From positions 33,969,979 through 34,033,978 of the forward strand of contig NC_063188.1 in NCBI RefSeq assembly GCF_023159225.1: 64,000 nt of DNA, in the 5' to 3' direction. The notes beneath the pieces are model-generated. The model was given only the letters and a program-made list of their open reading frames with translations, searched no databases and was not told the DNA's origin. A program made the position numbers and the translations under genes. Positions within the stretch are counted from its first letter, which is position 1. Every line of letters starts with the position of its first letter. Source of the stretch: Perognathus longimembris pacificus (Eukaryota > Chordata > Mammalia > Rodentia > Heteromyidae). Below, one piece after another: positions 46,990-58,279 of this stretch.

Positions 46990-48270
46990 GGTAACAAACG
47001 TGACAATTTACCATATTTCTTGCCAACCTCCCACACCCACTTCCCTCACTCCTTTCAGAGCCCTTAGCCACAAGTTCAGCTGCTGAGTCCAGTGTCACCA
47101 GGACTACCTTCCTGAGTTCCATTATGAGACCAGCTTTCCCAGATGGCCTTCCAGTGTATCCTAATCTGCCCATCCACATGGGGCTCAGCAGAAGACAGAT
47201 GAGGGGAGACAGGTGGTAGGGGCCAACAAAATGGCCATGCATTGCCACCCTGTCACTAGTTTCTTGGAAAGGCCTGGCAAGGTCACCTTTTGCTTCTAAT
47301 TTCCTCCTTTGGGAAAAGGAAGGTTGAAATACAGCCCAGAGAGAGCATGTAGATGAAAGCTTTGCCCTGCATTTGGGAAAAGAGTTCTTCTTTAGTATTT
47401 TCCAAACCAAGAGACGCTGGTGCCTTGGATAGTGACAGAAGTGTCTGATCCATGCTGTCCTGGGGTGGACCTCATTCTCTATATCCTAGGCCAGAGCCCA
47501 GCCCTGAGTGCTGAAGTGGAAGACCAGGCTGCTTTAAATGAGAAAGATTTCTGGGTGTGCCCTTGAAGAGACTGCTGATTGCCTGTGCTGGGAAATTTAG
47601 AGAGTGCCCCAAACTTCATCCCAGCCTCTCCCTGGGGGCAAGGTGGGGATACCAGAGAAACTCTGTGGCACTAGGCCAGAGAGGACTGAAATCACATTGT
47701 ACAGTTCAGGACTTAGGTGAAATTGCCCAGCCCATTCTCTGGCTTGAGAGGTGAAGGGGAAGGTGGGTGGGAAGCACAGATAGGTAGGGCCTGCTGAACC
47801 TAGAGGTGGAGCAGGCAATTGTCTACCTGGCTAAATGACAGGGGCTCCAAAACAGATGCCACCCTAAACATCTCCCCCAGCACCTGTAACTAAACAATGG
47901 TTTGTTGAGTATATGCTGAGTGTTCTGTATTATACTCAGCCTTTGTAGCCAATTGCCCTTCTGCCCCTATCCCCCCCACACACACTCTTCCCTTTTGATA
48001 CTTTGATGGGGAGAGCCTGAGATTAGGGCTGGGAAAGTGGGGTCATGGTCAGGCTAGAAGAAGGAAAAGAACAGGGCAGGAGGACCTTGAATGATGGAGG
48101 AAGGCCTGAGGATAGCCGAATGGGTGGTGAGAGGGATAGGTATGGAGCAGGAGATTTTCGTTAAGCAGGTGGAGGTACACAAGAGACAAAGTGTGGCTAA
48201 GGGCCAAGTCATCGAGGACAAACAATGTTAGGAGAGAGGAAAGGGGACAGATCTAGGGTACATGGGCAGG
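46990..48270. other. Intronic, nothing recognised
   Basis: Single-copy-looking text. A 143-codon minus-strand frame (46979-47410) has no recognised homology and is probably chance. Confidence 0.5.
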
Positions 48271-48278
48271 TTTCTTTC

Positions 48279-48408
48279 TCTCTTTCTCCCTCCCTCCCTC
48301 CCTCCCTCCCTCCCTCCCTCCCTCCCTTCCTTCCTTCCTTCCTTCCTTCCTTCCTTCCTTCCTTCCTTCCTTCCTTCCTTCCTTCCTTCCTTCCTTCCTT
48401 CCTTCCTT
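48279..48408. repeat. Compound tetranucleotide array (TCCC)n then (TTCC)n
   Basis: A perfect polypyrimidine array of about 130 bp on the + strand. The Ser/Leu/Pro and Lys/Glu/Gly/Arg frames here are translations of the repeat. Confidence 0.97.
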
Positions 48409-48599
48409 TTTCAAAGCCTCTGCTATGAACCTTTGAGCACAACAAAGCAAGTGGGGAGAGAATGATTTCTGATAATAGTCAAGGGCTTTGCCATTTAGAA
48501 AGCATGTTGGCTATGTCTACACAGGCACACAACTGCATGCTTGTGCGCGCACACACAAACACACAAAAATGAATGCACATTTATATTGAAAATCTCTTA

Positions 48600-48750
48600 T
48601 TTTCATTATAGCTCTGTCAGAGTGAGTAGGACAAAGGTATTACCTCTACTTGACAGATGAAGAAACACATAGAGATTTAGGTGGTTTACCTAAGGTCACA
48701 CAGACTGTGTTAATGGCAAGAAGTGCAAAGAATTTTGGGCAGTGAATGCT
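48600..48750 (-). repeat. MIR relic, minus strand
   Basis: 'ttgacagatgaagaaacaca', 'cctaaggtcacacagactgt' are the reversed MIR core. Confidence 0.68.
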
Positions 48751-48759
48751 AGAATTGGC

Positions 48760-49840
48760 CTAATTAAGAGTACAGACTAGGTTACCTCCTCCATATTGCT
48801 ATTTCAAGAACTAAAGGAAAGATTCCGTAAGTCTCAACACCTCCTCCCCTCTCCCCACAATCCCTCACTAATGTCTAAAATTTTACTTTTAGAGATTATG
48901 AGGTTTTAAAATTGAAATTCTGGTCAATTAGAACATAAAAGTATACTAACAAACACAGAAATGAGGAAAGCAGGGGAAGACTGTCTCAGTGCCTCAGAAT
49001 GCCATCTTGGAGTGTGCCTAGGAGTAGGTATAAGTGATGGATGTGGTGGAATAGGAAAGGAGAGGCACATACATGCTAGATGACAGCCTTCCCTGCTTTT
49101 GCATAAGGAGGGGAGTGCCCATATGAATGTGGGCAACACTATAAGGAGACAAGCCTGCCTTGGGAGCAAGGCTGGCCTTAGACAGCCCTAGAGGGTGAGA
49201 GCACCAGCCAGTCTTTGAAGGGCGGTTGGGGGAGGACAACTTCCAGATAGCAAGGTGGGGGTGGTGACGGGCTAGAGAAGGAAGCAGGTTGGCCTAAGAA
49301 GCTGGAATTGTGGAGGGGCAGTGGGGGTGGGGGGAGCTATTCAGGGAGCTGGCCCAGAGCCAGGGGCCAGTCCCAAGGGGGTAAGCGGAGGCTTGCAAAC
49401 TCTGGGCCCCATTCCAGCTTCTGACCTTGAGTCACCATGCAACTCGGCACTTTTCCTACCTCAACTCAAACACCCACCAGGTCTCTGTTATCTTGGCTTC
49501 CAGTTTTACAGAAACAGTGTAAGAGTTACTCCCCAGCTCCGTCTGATGAACCCTGCCCTTCTTACAGCTCCCAAGCCATCATCTGTCCCAGCCCAGCATC
49601 CTGCAAACCTCCTGGGCCCATAGAAGCTCTTGCTTGCTGTTGCTGCCTTTGGTCCCAGATCTGCCCTTCCCTAGTGCAGGCTGTCTATGCCTGATGGTAC
49701 AGGCACATCCTAGTGCTGTAGCCAAGGGCCTGAATGTCTTGCTCAGCCCCTGGTTCACGACTATTGATTTGGAAAGATAACTATAAACAGCTGCATCTGA
49801 AGAGATCATGGTGGGGAAGGTATTTAAGCTGGTATCAACC
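48760..49840. other. Intronic, nothing recognised
   Basis: Single-copy-looking, partly G-rich (49200-49400); no exon or repeat identified. Confidence 0.5.
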
Positions 49841-49844
49841 TTGA

Positions 49845-49985
49845 AGGTCTCTTGGTAATCATTGATTCAGCTACTCCTTTGGTGAACACTACTATGTGGC
49901 AGATATTATTGTAGATATTAGAGATACAGCTAGCACCTAGCTTTGTAGAGCTCTCTGTCAAAACAAGAGTATCATTCATGAAAGA
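49845..49985 (+). repeat. L2-like relic
   Basis: 'ctatgtggcagatattattg', 'tagatattagagatacagct', 'tagagctctctgtc' follow the L2 3' order. Confidence 0.5.
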
Positions 49986-50019
49986 AGCATCCAAATAAAT
50001 GGACATTTGCAGCCCCAAC

Positions 50020-50175
50020 CCTCTCATCTTACAGCTGAGGGTAGAACTGGAGCTCAAAATGGTGATGAGGCTTTCAGAGTTATTCTGGTAATGAGGGCAA
50101 AATCAGATCAGAACCTAGCTTTCCTGATTAGATTTCCTGATTTCTTATTCCAGTGCTCTTTCTACTATGTTCTGG
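50020..50175 (-). repeat. MIR relic, minus strand
   Basis: 'tctcatcttacagctgaggg' through 'aatcagatcagaacctagct' to 'ccagtgctctttctactatg' is a reversed MIR. Confidence 0.65.
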
Positions 50176-50275
50176 AAATAATACAGAACAAGTATAAGAG
50201 TGAGACATTTATTTCAATACATAGAGCCAGTCTTACCTCTAGTCAGAACAAAGATTCAAAAAAATTGTTGGTAAG

Positions 50276-50460
50276 GGGCTGGGAATATGGCCTAGTGGCA
50301 AGAGTGCTTGCCTCGTATACATGAAGCCCTGGGTTCGATTTCCCAGCACCACATATATAGAAAACGGCCAGAAGTGGTGCTGTGGCTCGAGAGTGCTAGC
50401 CTTGAGCAAAAAGAAGCCAGGGACAGTGCTCAGGCCCTGAGTCCAAGCCCCAGGACTGGC
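50276..50460 (+). repeat. IDL-Geo SINE with 18-bp target duplications
   Basis: An almost consensus element, flanked by identical 18-mers aaaaaaattgttggtaag at 50258-50275 and 50461-50478. The Geo A-box region has a small deletion (gtggctcgagagtgctagcc). A recent insertion. Confidence 0.95.
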
Positions 50461-50479
50461 AAAAAAATTGTTGGTAAGC

Positions 50480-51340
50480 TATCCTCCCATTGCCACCCTC
50501 TAGCCTATGACTAAAACTACCATTGACTGAAATCTTTGGATTCAAGAGCTGTGACTTGACTGAGGAAAACCTCGCTCAATTTCCTTGATTTGTCATTTAT
50601 GGCTGGCCCAAAGGCCTGGTAGGTTTGTGAGAGGGCGACTGAGAAGCTCTGAAAGAAGGCATTGCTAGAATGGCAATCCCCCACCAGCCCTCCTGAAACT
50701 TCCAGGCAGCAGGAGGGCACCAGTTCCCTGAGGGGATAGGCAGAAGGAAGACACCCAAAAAGGAAGCAGGAAGGTTCTGAAGATAGGCTCCTACTTCACA
50801 GTTTAGCCTGGAGGCCAGCCCTGCACATATACCAGGATGGGTAACATTTTATTTCAGAGTACATGGTCACATTTGGCTTTTCCTTAAACTGGATTAAGCT
50901 GAGCCCGTTTGTCCTTTCTCTAGCCTGGCATCTGGATAGATTGTACCTATTCGCTATTACTGAGGGACCATCTCTAAAAACCACCAAGCATCTGTACTTA
51001 TGCAGTCTCCCATGCCAGTACTTGCTCCAACCCATCCCAGCATTTGGGGGGGAGGGGCTCACTCATCCAGGAAATCCATTGACTTGGGATTCCTTTTAGT
51101 TAGTGGAAAGAGCCAGACTCCCCCAAGGGCTTCCCCACCCTAGCAATGATAAAGGCTTTTCCCATTCATGGGTAGCTGTGGTGATGGCGATTCAATGCAA
51201 AGAGACCTTGATTCAAGTTTTGTTCACAACCAACAACTCTCCTCAAAACAAGATACAATGGGCTGACATGTAGTTCTGCAATAGGAGAACAGGAGGTCCT
51301 TGCTTCCATTCCCAGCAACCAAACAAACAACAGCATCAAA
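50480..51340. other. Intronic, nothing recognised
   Basis: Single-copy-looking text between a young SINE and an old MIR; no exon identified. Confidence 0.5.
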
Positions 51341-51344
51341 CAAC

Positions 51345-51515
51345 TGCAATGCCCAGTTAGAAACAGCCCAATGCTTTAGAATCACAAACCAAGAAGTCTT
51401 ATCTGGCCTCTGCCACTTGTTAACTGTGCAATCCCACCCAAGTCACTTAATGATTGAATATCCTGGAGCCTCGTGCATAGAAGGGACTTAGTGATAATAT
51501 AATCCTTAACTCCCA
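51345..51515 (+). repeat. MIR relic
   Basis: 'tctggcctctgccacttgtt', 'aactgtgcaatcccacccaa', 'gtcacttaatgattgaat' follow the MIR core. Confidence 0.68.
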
Positions 51516-52578
51516 TGACAGCTGACAAGTTCCAAAAGACTAAGGTATGTATTGTTCTTAGCCCAGTGGCCTCTGGGCAGTCAGGACCTAGGAGCTACTG
51601 CAGTTATTATTTGGACTAGATGAGGCTTTGAGATCTCTCAGTGGTAGGTCAAGACTTCACAGCTCTCTACCCATGCCCTCTTGTTAAATGGAGATTTCCT
51701 ATTTCCCTTCTGCTTAAAGCAAGGCCCACCTGCAAAGCATTTCCTACACTGGTGATTCAGGGGTTCAAGCATTCCACCCACCTATTTTAAGCTCTTCTAC
51801 ATTTTCTTCCCCCCCGAATGTGGATGTGTTTACACAGGGGAGGACAGTCCCAGTCAAAACAAGATGAAAATACACTGCTGGCTGGGAGCATCAGGCTAAC
51901 TGGTTTCAGGTCCTCTCCCAGCTGTCAGCACCTTACAACGGGGCCACAGGATTGGGGGAATGCCCAACACCCCTCCCCTACCTTCCTCCTTGTCCAGACC
52001 CAGCTCGACTTGGTGTTAGATATTTAGCCATCACCTGGTCAAGTTAAAGGGAGTCCCAGGGCTGAAGTTTTTTCCAGAGTTTTACAAGGACAAGAAGGAT
52101 GGGTATTGAGGGGCAAGAGCTACCCTGGCCAGCTCTAGTGTAAGTATTGTGTTTGCCACCAGGTCTGCCTGGTGCACAGGCAGATGAGGTAATTGCCAAC
52201 AGAATGGCAGAAAATGGACAAACAAAGCTTCCCCCGGAGACTTAGCCTTCTGCCTGGAATTTCCCTCACAAGATTCATTCCTTTGGGCTAACAGGAGGCT
52301 CATGGTAAAAGAAAAAAATAACCCTAGGGAAGAATTCAGCAACCTCTCTCAGCCACAGGCTCTTCCGGGGGTCAATTTTTCAGCTGTGATACCTTACAAA
52401 TGAGGCATAGAGCTTGAGGAGACCTTATCTAGGGAGAAGGCTGCAGTGAGCAAGCAGATTGGATCTTTGAGACAGGCAGCACTGAAGATAAATGTGCCCA
52501 GTATGGCCAAGGCAGCCTTGCTGTGCCACAACAGATTGCTTTTATTTACCAAGAAGAGAAGGAGAAAACACTTCTTTT

Positions 52579-52965
52579 GCATGCTTTGTGCATTATATGA
52601 CACGGGGAGGAACATGATGTCCAGTTTAGGGATGAGGATCTAACAGTGTAGGATGTTTAGAAACAGAAGAATCCTATGCATCCTCAACTAGCTGGTGGGT
52701 GAGGTGAAATAACTGTGGCCTCCTGACAGCATTTTCTTCCAGCATGTTCAAGTTCATTTAGAATGGGTGCTGGTATGATTCTGGTTCCCAAGAACTACTC
52801 CTCTCTACATATGCAAGAAGGACTTCTCTTTTCAATTCTCCCTTTTATTATTATCTGTCACTGGGCCAAAATACCATTGTAGTAACCTATTGTAAAGAAA
52901 TTTCAGTGACCTGACTAGTGCCTTCTGGATTATCTCCCAATTATGCACAGGGGCCATAACCCAGA
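52579..52965. repeat. Local duplicated segment A, copy 1
   Basis: It shares collinear words with copy 2 about 2.3 kb downstream: 'cattatatg', 'gatgaggatct', 'aactagctggtg', 'attttcttccagca', 'ttattatta', 'ctattgt..aaagaaat', 'ggattatctccc'. The segment carries a near-consensus glucocorticoid site at 52609-52623 that copy 2 lacks. Confidence 0.72.
52609..52623. promoter_or_regulatory. Near-consensus glucocorticoid response element
   Basis: GGAACAtgaTGTCCA deviates from RGnACAnnnTGTnCY only in the last base. About two such one-off sites are expected by chance in a window of this length, so it is weak by itself. Confidence 0.3.
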
Positions 52966-53250
52966 AGAGACTTGTCAGGACACTGAGATTTTACTTTATT
53001 ACCCTTAGAGCAGCCTATCACATGTGATCTGGTTTATTGACACCCAGTCTTGAATACTTAAGCACATGGGTATGTCCCCTGAAAGCCCAAGGCTACCAGA
53101 AAAAGTGTCTCTTGAGGAGGACCCCTAAGTTTTCATATATTTAGGGCAAGCTGGGTAGACGATTGTGTTTCTGCCATGAGAAAAATTAAATAGCTCCCTC
53201 TTCTGAGAAAGACTTTTCATTTTAGTGAGGCACCTCAAGATTTGAAGCCA

Positions 53251-53450
53251 AGGCTGGGGATATAGCCTAGTGGCAAGAGTGCCTGCCTCGGATACACGAG
53301 GCCCTAGGTTCGATTCCCCAGCACCACATATACAGAAAACGGCCAGAAGCGGCGCTGTGGCTCAAGTGGCAGAGTGCTAGCCTTGAGCGGGAAGAAGCCA
53401 GGGACAGTGCTCAGGCCCTGAGTCCAAGGCCCAGGACTGGCCAAAAAAAA
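53251..53450 (+). repeat. IDL-Geo SINE with 14-bp target duplications
   Basis: A full element flanked by identical aagatttgaagcca at 53237-53250 and 53451-53464. It is CpG-richer than the other copies (for example gaagcggcgctgtgg), as expected for a young copy. Confidence 0.95.
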
Positions 53451-54025
53451 AAGATTTGAAGCCAGTCGGTGACATTAATGGTGAAATTTTCCTTCATCTA
53501 GGTGAGTGTTAGGATATTTTTATCTGGATGATTTTGTCTCCCTCACATGCACCCCTACTCCATCATTCCAGTTGTATGGAATGTCACTCAGAGAATCCAG
53601 CCTGCTAGTCCTAAATCCCTCTTTGATATTGGTGCCAGCTGAGACTTGGCTATCCTGCTCCTTAGCTTTATTACCCTCTACTGCTCCCTGTGGGTGACCT
53701 GTTCCCAATTGACCCAGCCTCTTTAGCTAAAGATGGAAACTTACCAGTCTCAGGGAGAACCATGAGCACACACCCAGATGAATTATCCTTCTTATTTAAA
53801 GGTTGGGCATTGCTTCCAGGTCATTAGTGGCCACTTACTCAATTAAACTGTTTGGGTTTCCCAAGTATGTCTGATTTTCAAAGATCATTTTTTTGTTTTA
53901 ACTGCAAAATTTCTCTCAGAGACAATGATCATTCACAAATGCAAGTGTTAACAAAAGGCTAATACATGAGTTTGCCTTTAGTTCTTCCTCACTGGCCACT
54001 AGCAAAGTTCTAACACTTAACCAGC

Positions 54026-54158
54026 CCTTCCTTCCTTCCTTCCTTCCTTCCTTCCTTCCTTCCTTCCTTCCTTCCTTCCTTCCTTCCTTCCTTCCTTCCT
54101 TCCTTCCTTCCTTCCTTCCCCTCCCTCCCTCCCTCCCTCCCTCCCTCCCTCCCTCCTT
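54026..54158. repeat. Compound tetranucleotide array (TTCC)n then (TCCC)n
   Basis: About 130 bp of polypyrimidine on the + strand, with the two motifs in the opposite order from the array at 48279. Confidence 0.97.
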
Positions 54159-54174
54159 TTCTTCCTTTACATGA

Positions 54175-54275
54175 GTTTACTAAACTTACCCTGTCTGTCA
54201 GATACTGGTCCAGGCCCTGGGTGTTCAGTGGTAAATAAGACAAGCCTCTACTCTCAAAGAATTTACATTCCAGCC
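54175..54275 (+). repeat. L2-like relic
   Basis: 'gtcagatactggtccaggcc', 'gtggtaaataagacaagcct', 'caaagaatttacattccagc' follow the L2 3' order. Confidence 0.5.
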
Positions 54276-54866
54276 TAAGGAAACAACTCATGCACATTTA
54301 AGACCTTGCATTGCTCACTTTCAGTCACAGTCCTCTCTGGACATGCCTTCTGTCCTGCTTGAAATTGTAGAATTCCTGTTGATGACTGATTACACTATTG
54401 AAGAGGATGCCAAGGTCAAAAGGCTGTACAAGTTAGAAGTCCTACGTGCAGGAAAAGAGTGCTAGGAACTTCATAAGTATAATACAAATCCCATTTTCAT
54501 ATAATTTCCCCAAACTACCCCTTCACTATAAGCAGTGTGAATAATTTAGGGAGCTATGAGATAAAAATTGGAACTGGATGCAAGGTTATAAATGGTAGAC
54601 TTTGGAACAACATTGAGAACACTGCACATTTTTCTGGGAGGTCATTTTGTCAGCAGTGTTTGGGGGGGACATGGCCCTTTACTCATCAGGGAGTGTCACA
54701 TATTTATTTAGCCTTTTTCACTGCCCAAAGACTTCAGGAATATCCCCTACAGGGTATACATAAAGTCTGGAAATGAAAGGCAAATATATATGATATCATA
54801 TAGAATATGTTTAATCTGTAATAAAATGGCATTATCTAAGTTTTCAGGCCTTAGAATGCCCATAAG

Positions 54867-55215
54867 CATGTACACTTTGTGATGTTATGCATTATATGGG
54901 GGAGGGATGAGGATCTAGCAGTAGAAAGTATTTAAGAACTGTGTGACCTCCACCTAGCTAGTGGCTAAGGTAGAATAACTCTGACTTCCTAACATCATTT
55001 TATTCCAGCAAGACCAAGGTCATTTAAGATGGGTTGTAGAATCTTCCCAAGGAAATATATCAGATGAGTCTCTTTTGAGCCTCCTTATTATTACTGTCCA
55101 TCTTGAGTGCATAGTACCAATACACAGGCCAAACCCATCATTGTTATATCCTATTGTTGGAAAGAAATGCCCAGACACACCACAGATACCTCCTGGGTTA
55201 TCTCCCCATGGCACT
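54867..55215. repeat. Local duplicated segment A, copy 2
   Basis: Partner of 52579-52965: 'cattatatggg', 'gatgaggatctagcag', 'cacctagctagtggctaagg', 'cattttattccagcaa', 'ttattattac', 'ggttatctccccatgg'. Divergence and small indels show the duplication is old. Confidence 0.72.
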
Positions 55216-55439
55216 TAGGCTCTAGTTCTCTAGGATGTCTAAGACATTTTTATGAAACTTCCTTCTGTTCCTCTGCAGAGCTAGAAACTGCCCAGACTTG
55301 GCTGTTCCTCAGTTTCCAGATTTACTTTAGCTCTTCTGCAACTCTGTCAACAAACTCCGCAGTATTATTAGTTTTACCAAATAACAAGGTGTCAGAACTT
55401 TTGACCAGGATTCATTAGTTTGCTGTTAGAGCTGTATTC

Positions 55440-55925
55440 CAGGACATAGGGGCTAGAGTTTCTTTTATTTTTAAGGTGTGTAAATACTGGTGAGATGTCT
55501 TTACTGGTCAGGCCCACCCTACTGTGTTGTCCATAGGTCTTAATGGCCTTCTGAACTCATAAAGCCTCTACCCACAATGATCTGGGGGCTTCTGTTTTTA
55601 CTTGGTGGCACAAAAACAGCTGTAAGTAGATTTTTTTTAACAAAATCAATGGTGATGTTTTGTTTTTAATTTTCCATTTTTGTGCTTTATCCTAATAGTC
55701 TTGCTATGACTGAAATCTGTACTTGTTAAAGGTGACTTTACTGTTTCACATTTACTTTTTCAGGAAAGGCTGGGGCCTGATTGTGTCAGACTTTTTATCA
55801 CTTACAAAATACTCCACAGAACAATTGAAAAACAACTGAAAACAACTGTGAAAAGGTTTACAGTTTCAGAGGTTTCAGTTGGTGTTCTTTAGCTTTTAGC
55901 TCTATTGATTCCTGGCTGGTGGTGA
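55440..55925. other. Intronic, nothing recognised
   Basis: A+T-rich sequence just before the LTR-like segment; it may be part of it, but I see no defined boundary. Confidence 0.4.
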
Positions 55926-55929
55926 GGCA

Positions 55930-56509
55930 GGACATCATCATGATGGGAAGCTGCTTTTGCTGTAAAGCACTAACTTCTAACTTGAGCCCCAAAATTAACT
56001 AAAAGCAGGAGAAAAGTTTAGCATCTCTGCCTCCATTTTGTATTTGTCTTTGCTCCAAAACATTTTCTCTGGCACCTGTTTAAAATCACCTTGGAATCCA
56101 GGAAGGACAGGATTAACATCTTTACAAGGAGGAATGGAAGGAATTGCTTCCAAAGAAAGGAGCAGCAGAATTCCTCCTCAGGACAGACCACCCAGTGACT
56201 TACTTATTTTGACCAAAATTGCTCCCCCTGAAGTGATGACATTGACAATGTCTCTGGAATCAGAATTCCTCCATAATGATCAACTAGGCCATACTTTGAC
56301 CTGTACTGTTTAATAATTATGCGTAGCTCTCTCTCCCTTTGCCCAGTTCTTTGTCTATTTAAACCTAAACTTCTGTCTTTACCTCAAAGGTGGCTAAAGA
56401 TGAGCTGAAGTGCTCATTTTGATTCTTCCATTGTTGCCTGTGTCACATAATAAATTACTCTTTTCTGCCCTTCACCATTATAGTCTCTATTCAGTCCATA
56501 GACCTGACA
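55930..56509 (+). mobile_element. LTR-like segment (old endogenous retroviral relic), putative
   Basis: The layout is that of an LTR: a TATA-like tatttaaa at 56356-56363, an AATAAA at 56449-56454 about 90 bases downstream, and a terminal CA at 56508-56509. It is followed by 'tgtggagccccttgatctga', which could be a decayed primer-binding region. The 5' boundary is uncertain. No gag, pol or env reading frame is seen next to it, so it is probably a solo or fragmentary LTR. The family is not recognised. Confidence 0.45.
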
Positions 56510-56514
56510 TGTGG

Positions 56515-57660
56515 AGCCCCTTGATCTGAGGCCCAGGACCTAAAATTCTGGTTTCATGGAGAGTGTGACAGGAAAATTCAAAAAAGAAGGGAGAAAGATC
56601 CATGTATAGCCTTCAATGTCACATCTCTAGCAACCTAGTTCCTGCAACTAGATTCCATTTCAAAGTTCCTAAAACCTCCCCAAACTAATGCTGCCAGCTG
56701 GGGACCAAGAGTTCAACACATGAACTTGGAGGGGGACTTTGCATATTCAAACCATTATACTGGTACTTTAGGCTGGCACCAAGAATTTCCAGGCTTTTGG
56801 CCCAAAATATCTTTTTCTTTCAATTGCATCACCAACACTGTCTTGGGGAGCAAGAGAAAAGGTTAAAAGAGTCACTCTGTTGCTGGCAGGCAGCCAGGAA
56901 GTCCAGGCCCTGGGGAGAGGGGGAAAGCCTAGCCTTTGTTTGTATATAAGCCTAAAACCTAGCCGGCAGTGTGAATTAAACATAAAAATAAAATAAAGAG
57001 GGGGAGTCAGTGAGCAGTGGAGAAAGCCTTGTGGCCAGGAAGAGACTCACAGTCATGAGATGGGCTGAAAGTGGTTGAGGTAGGTAAGTTCCAGACTTGG
57101 ATCAGGGTAGGGATGGGCATGTTTGTATGATCCTGACAAATCTTTGTAGTCAGACCCAGTAGGTTCCTGAGGGGGAGTGAGTCACACCCCTCCAGCTAAC
57201 CTGGGAATCAACCCACGTAGATAGGGTGGTGACAGCCACAAGGCTATAAAGACAGCTGGCTTCTATAGAAAGGAGGTTGTGTTGATTCATTGATCAAACT
57301 GTGTAGTTCTAGCCCTTTCCTGTTCTCTAGTTCTTCTGTCTGCTCCACTATAATGTCCACTTTCATGACCCCGAATTCTTAGGATGAGAATTCCCACAAA
57401 TAGTTGTGAACACCTTAGAAAAAGGCTGTTCCTTGTAACAGGGCAACAAGATTTGCCAGTGATCTAGATGTAAATCAGAGTAGGTTTGTGGTTATCCCTC
57501 TAGTAGTAGGTCACAATGTTCCTGGTCTGACCAAGCTTCCAGGAGTGAGAAAAAGAGATGGCAGAATGGATAATCAACCTAAAATATGCCAAACCACAGC
57601 AGGGTATCTCACACAAAGTAGGTTTTAGTGCCCATGTTACCACAGTTGCTTCTTGGGTAG
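56515..57660. other. Intronic, nothing recognised
   Basis: Contains an A-rich tail-like run (about 56975-57000) that may end an old retroposon, and an imperfect steroid-receptor-like site at 57508-57522 (AGGTCAcaaTGTTCC). No exon is supported. Confidence 0.45.
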
Positions 57661-57666
57661 AACCTA

Positions 57667-58245
57667 TCTTGACTCTCACATTTAAGCCATGGCTTTTGAC
57701 ACTCTGATTTGAACCACAGTATTTTGCCTTACCATCTTGCAACATCTTGTGGCCTTACTATCCCATTGGGTTCATGGGAAAGCTGAAAACAGGAGGGAGG
57801 GAGGAAGAGAGGAAGGGAGTAAAGAAGGAATGAGGCCCCTTCTGCCTCCCTGTGTCTGGGCATCAGACTGTGTGGAGAAGGTGTTGACATAAACATGTGT
57901 GTACTTTGTGCTCCTTTCTTCCTGATAATGTGTGTGGCAGTGCGCGTGCACACGTCCGCACGTGTGTGTGTGTGTGTGTGTGTGCGCGCACGCACTGGGG
58001 CTTGAACTCAAGGCCCCGTGTGCTGTCACTTAGCCTTTTTGCTCATGGTTGGAACTCTACCACTTGAGCCACAGCTACAGTCTTGGCTTTTTGGTAGATA
58101 ATTGGGGATGAGAGTCCCACAGACTTTCCTGCCAAGCTGGCTTCAAACTTGTCCTCAGATCTCAACCTTCTAAGTAGCTAGGATTACAGGTGTGAGCTCC
58201 TAGCACCCAGCTACCTTGTCAGCATTTCTTAACAGCAGTTCCATG
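57667..58245. repeat. Local duplicated segment B, copy 1 (with inserted SINE)
   Basis: Collinear with 58930-59260: 'atggcttttgacactctgat', 'gttttgccttaccatcttgc' type sequence, 'ctttgtgctcctttcttcct', then 'ttgtcagcatttcttaac'. It contains a (TG)n run (57959-57982) and the SINE at 57990-58212, which the other copy lacks. Confidence 0.7.
57990..58212 (-). repeat. Composite SINE, minus strand
   Basis: 'ggggcttgaactcaaggccc', 'accacttgagccacagctac', 'ttggtagataattggggatg', 'gtagctaggattacaggtgt'. It interrupts the duplicated segment and so is younger than the duplication. Confidence 0.85.
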
Positions 58246-58279
58246 GAGTATAAAAGAGCAGTTCCATGGAGTATAAAAA
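58234..58279 (+). repeat. 23-bp perfect tandem duplication containing TATAAAA
   Basis: Two head-to-tail units (58234-58256 and 58257-58279) share gcagttccatggagtataaaa, each ending in a TATA-like word. A single recent slippage or duplication event. Confidence 0.95.

Noticed and set aside
46979..47410. 143-codon minus-strand frame
   Set aside because: No recognised domain; composition looks like random translation next to a MIR.
48209..48465. Lys/Glu/Gly/Arg- and Leu/Pro/Ser-rich frames on both strands
   Set aside because: Direct translation of a tetranucleotide array.
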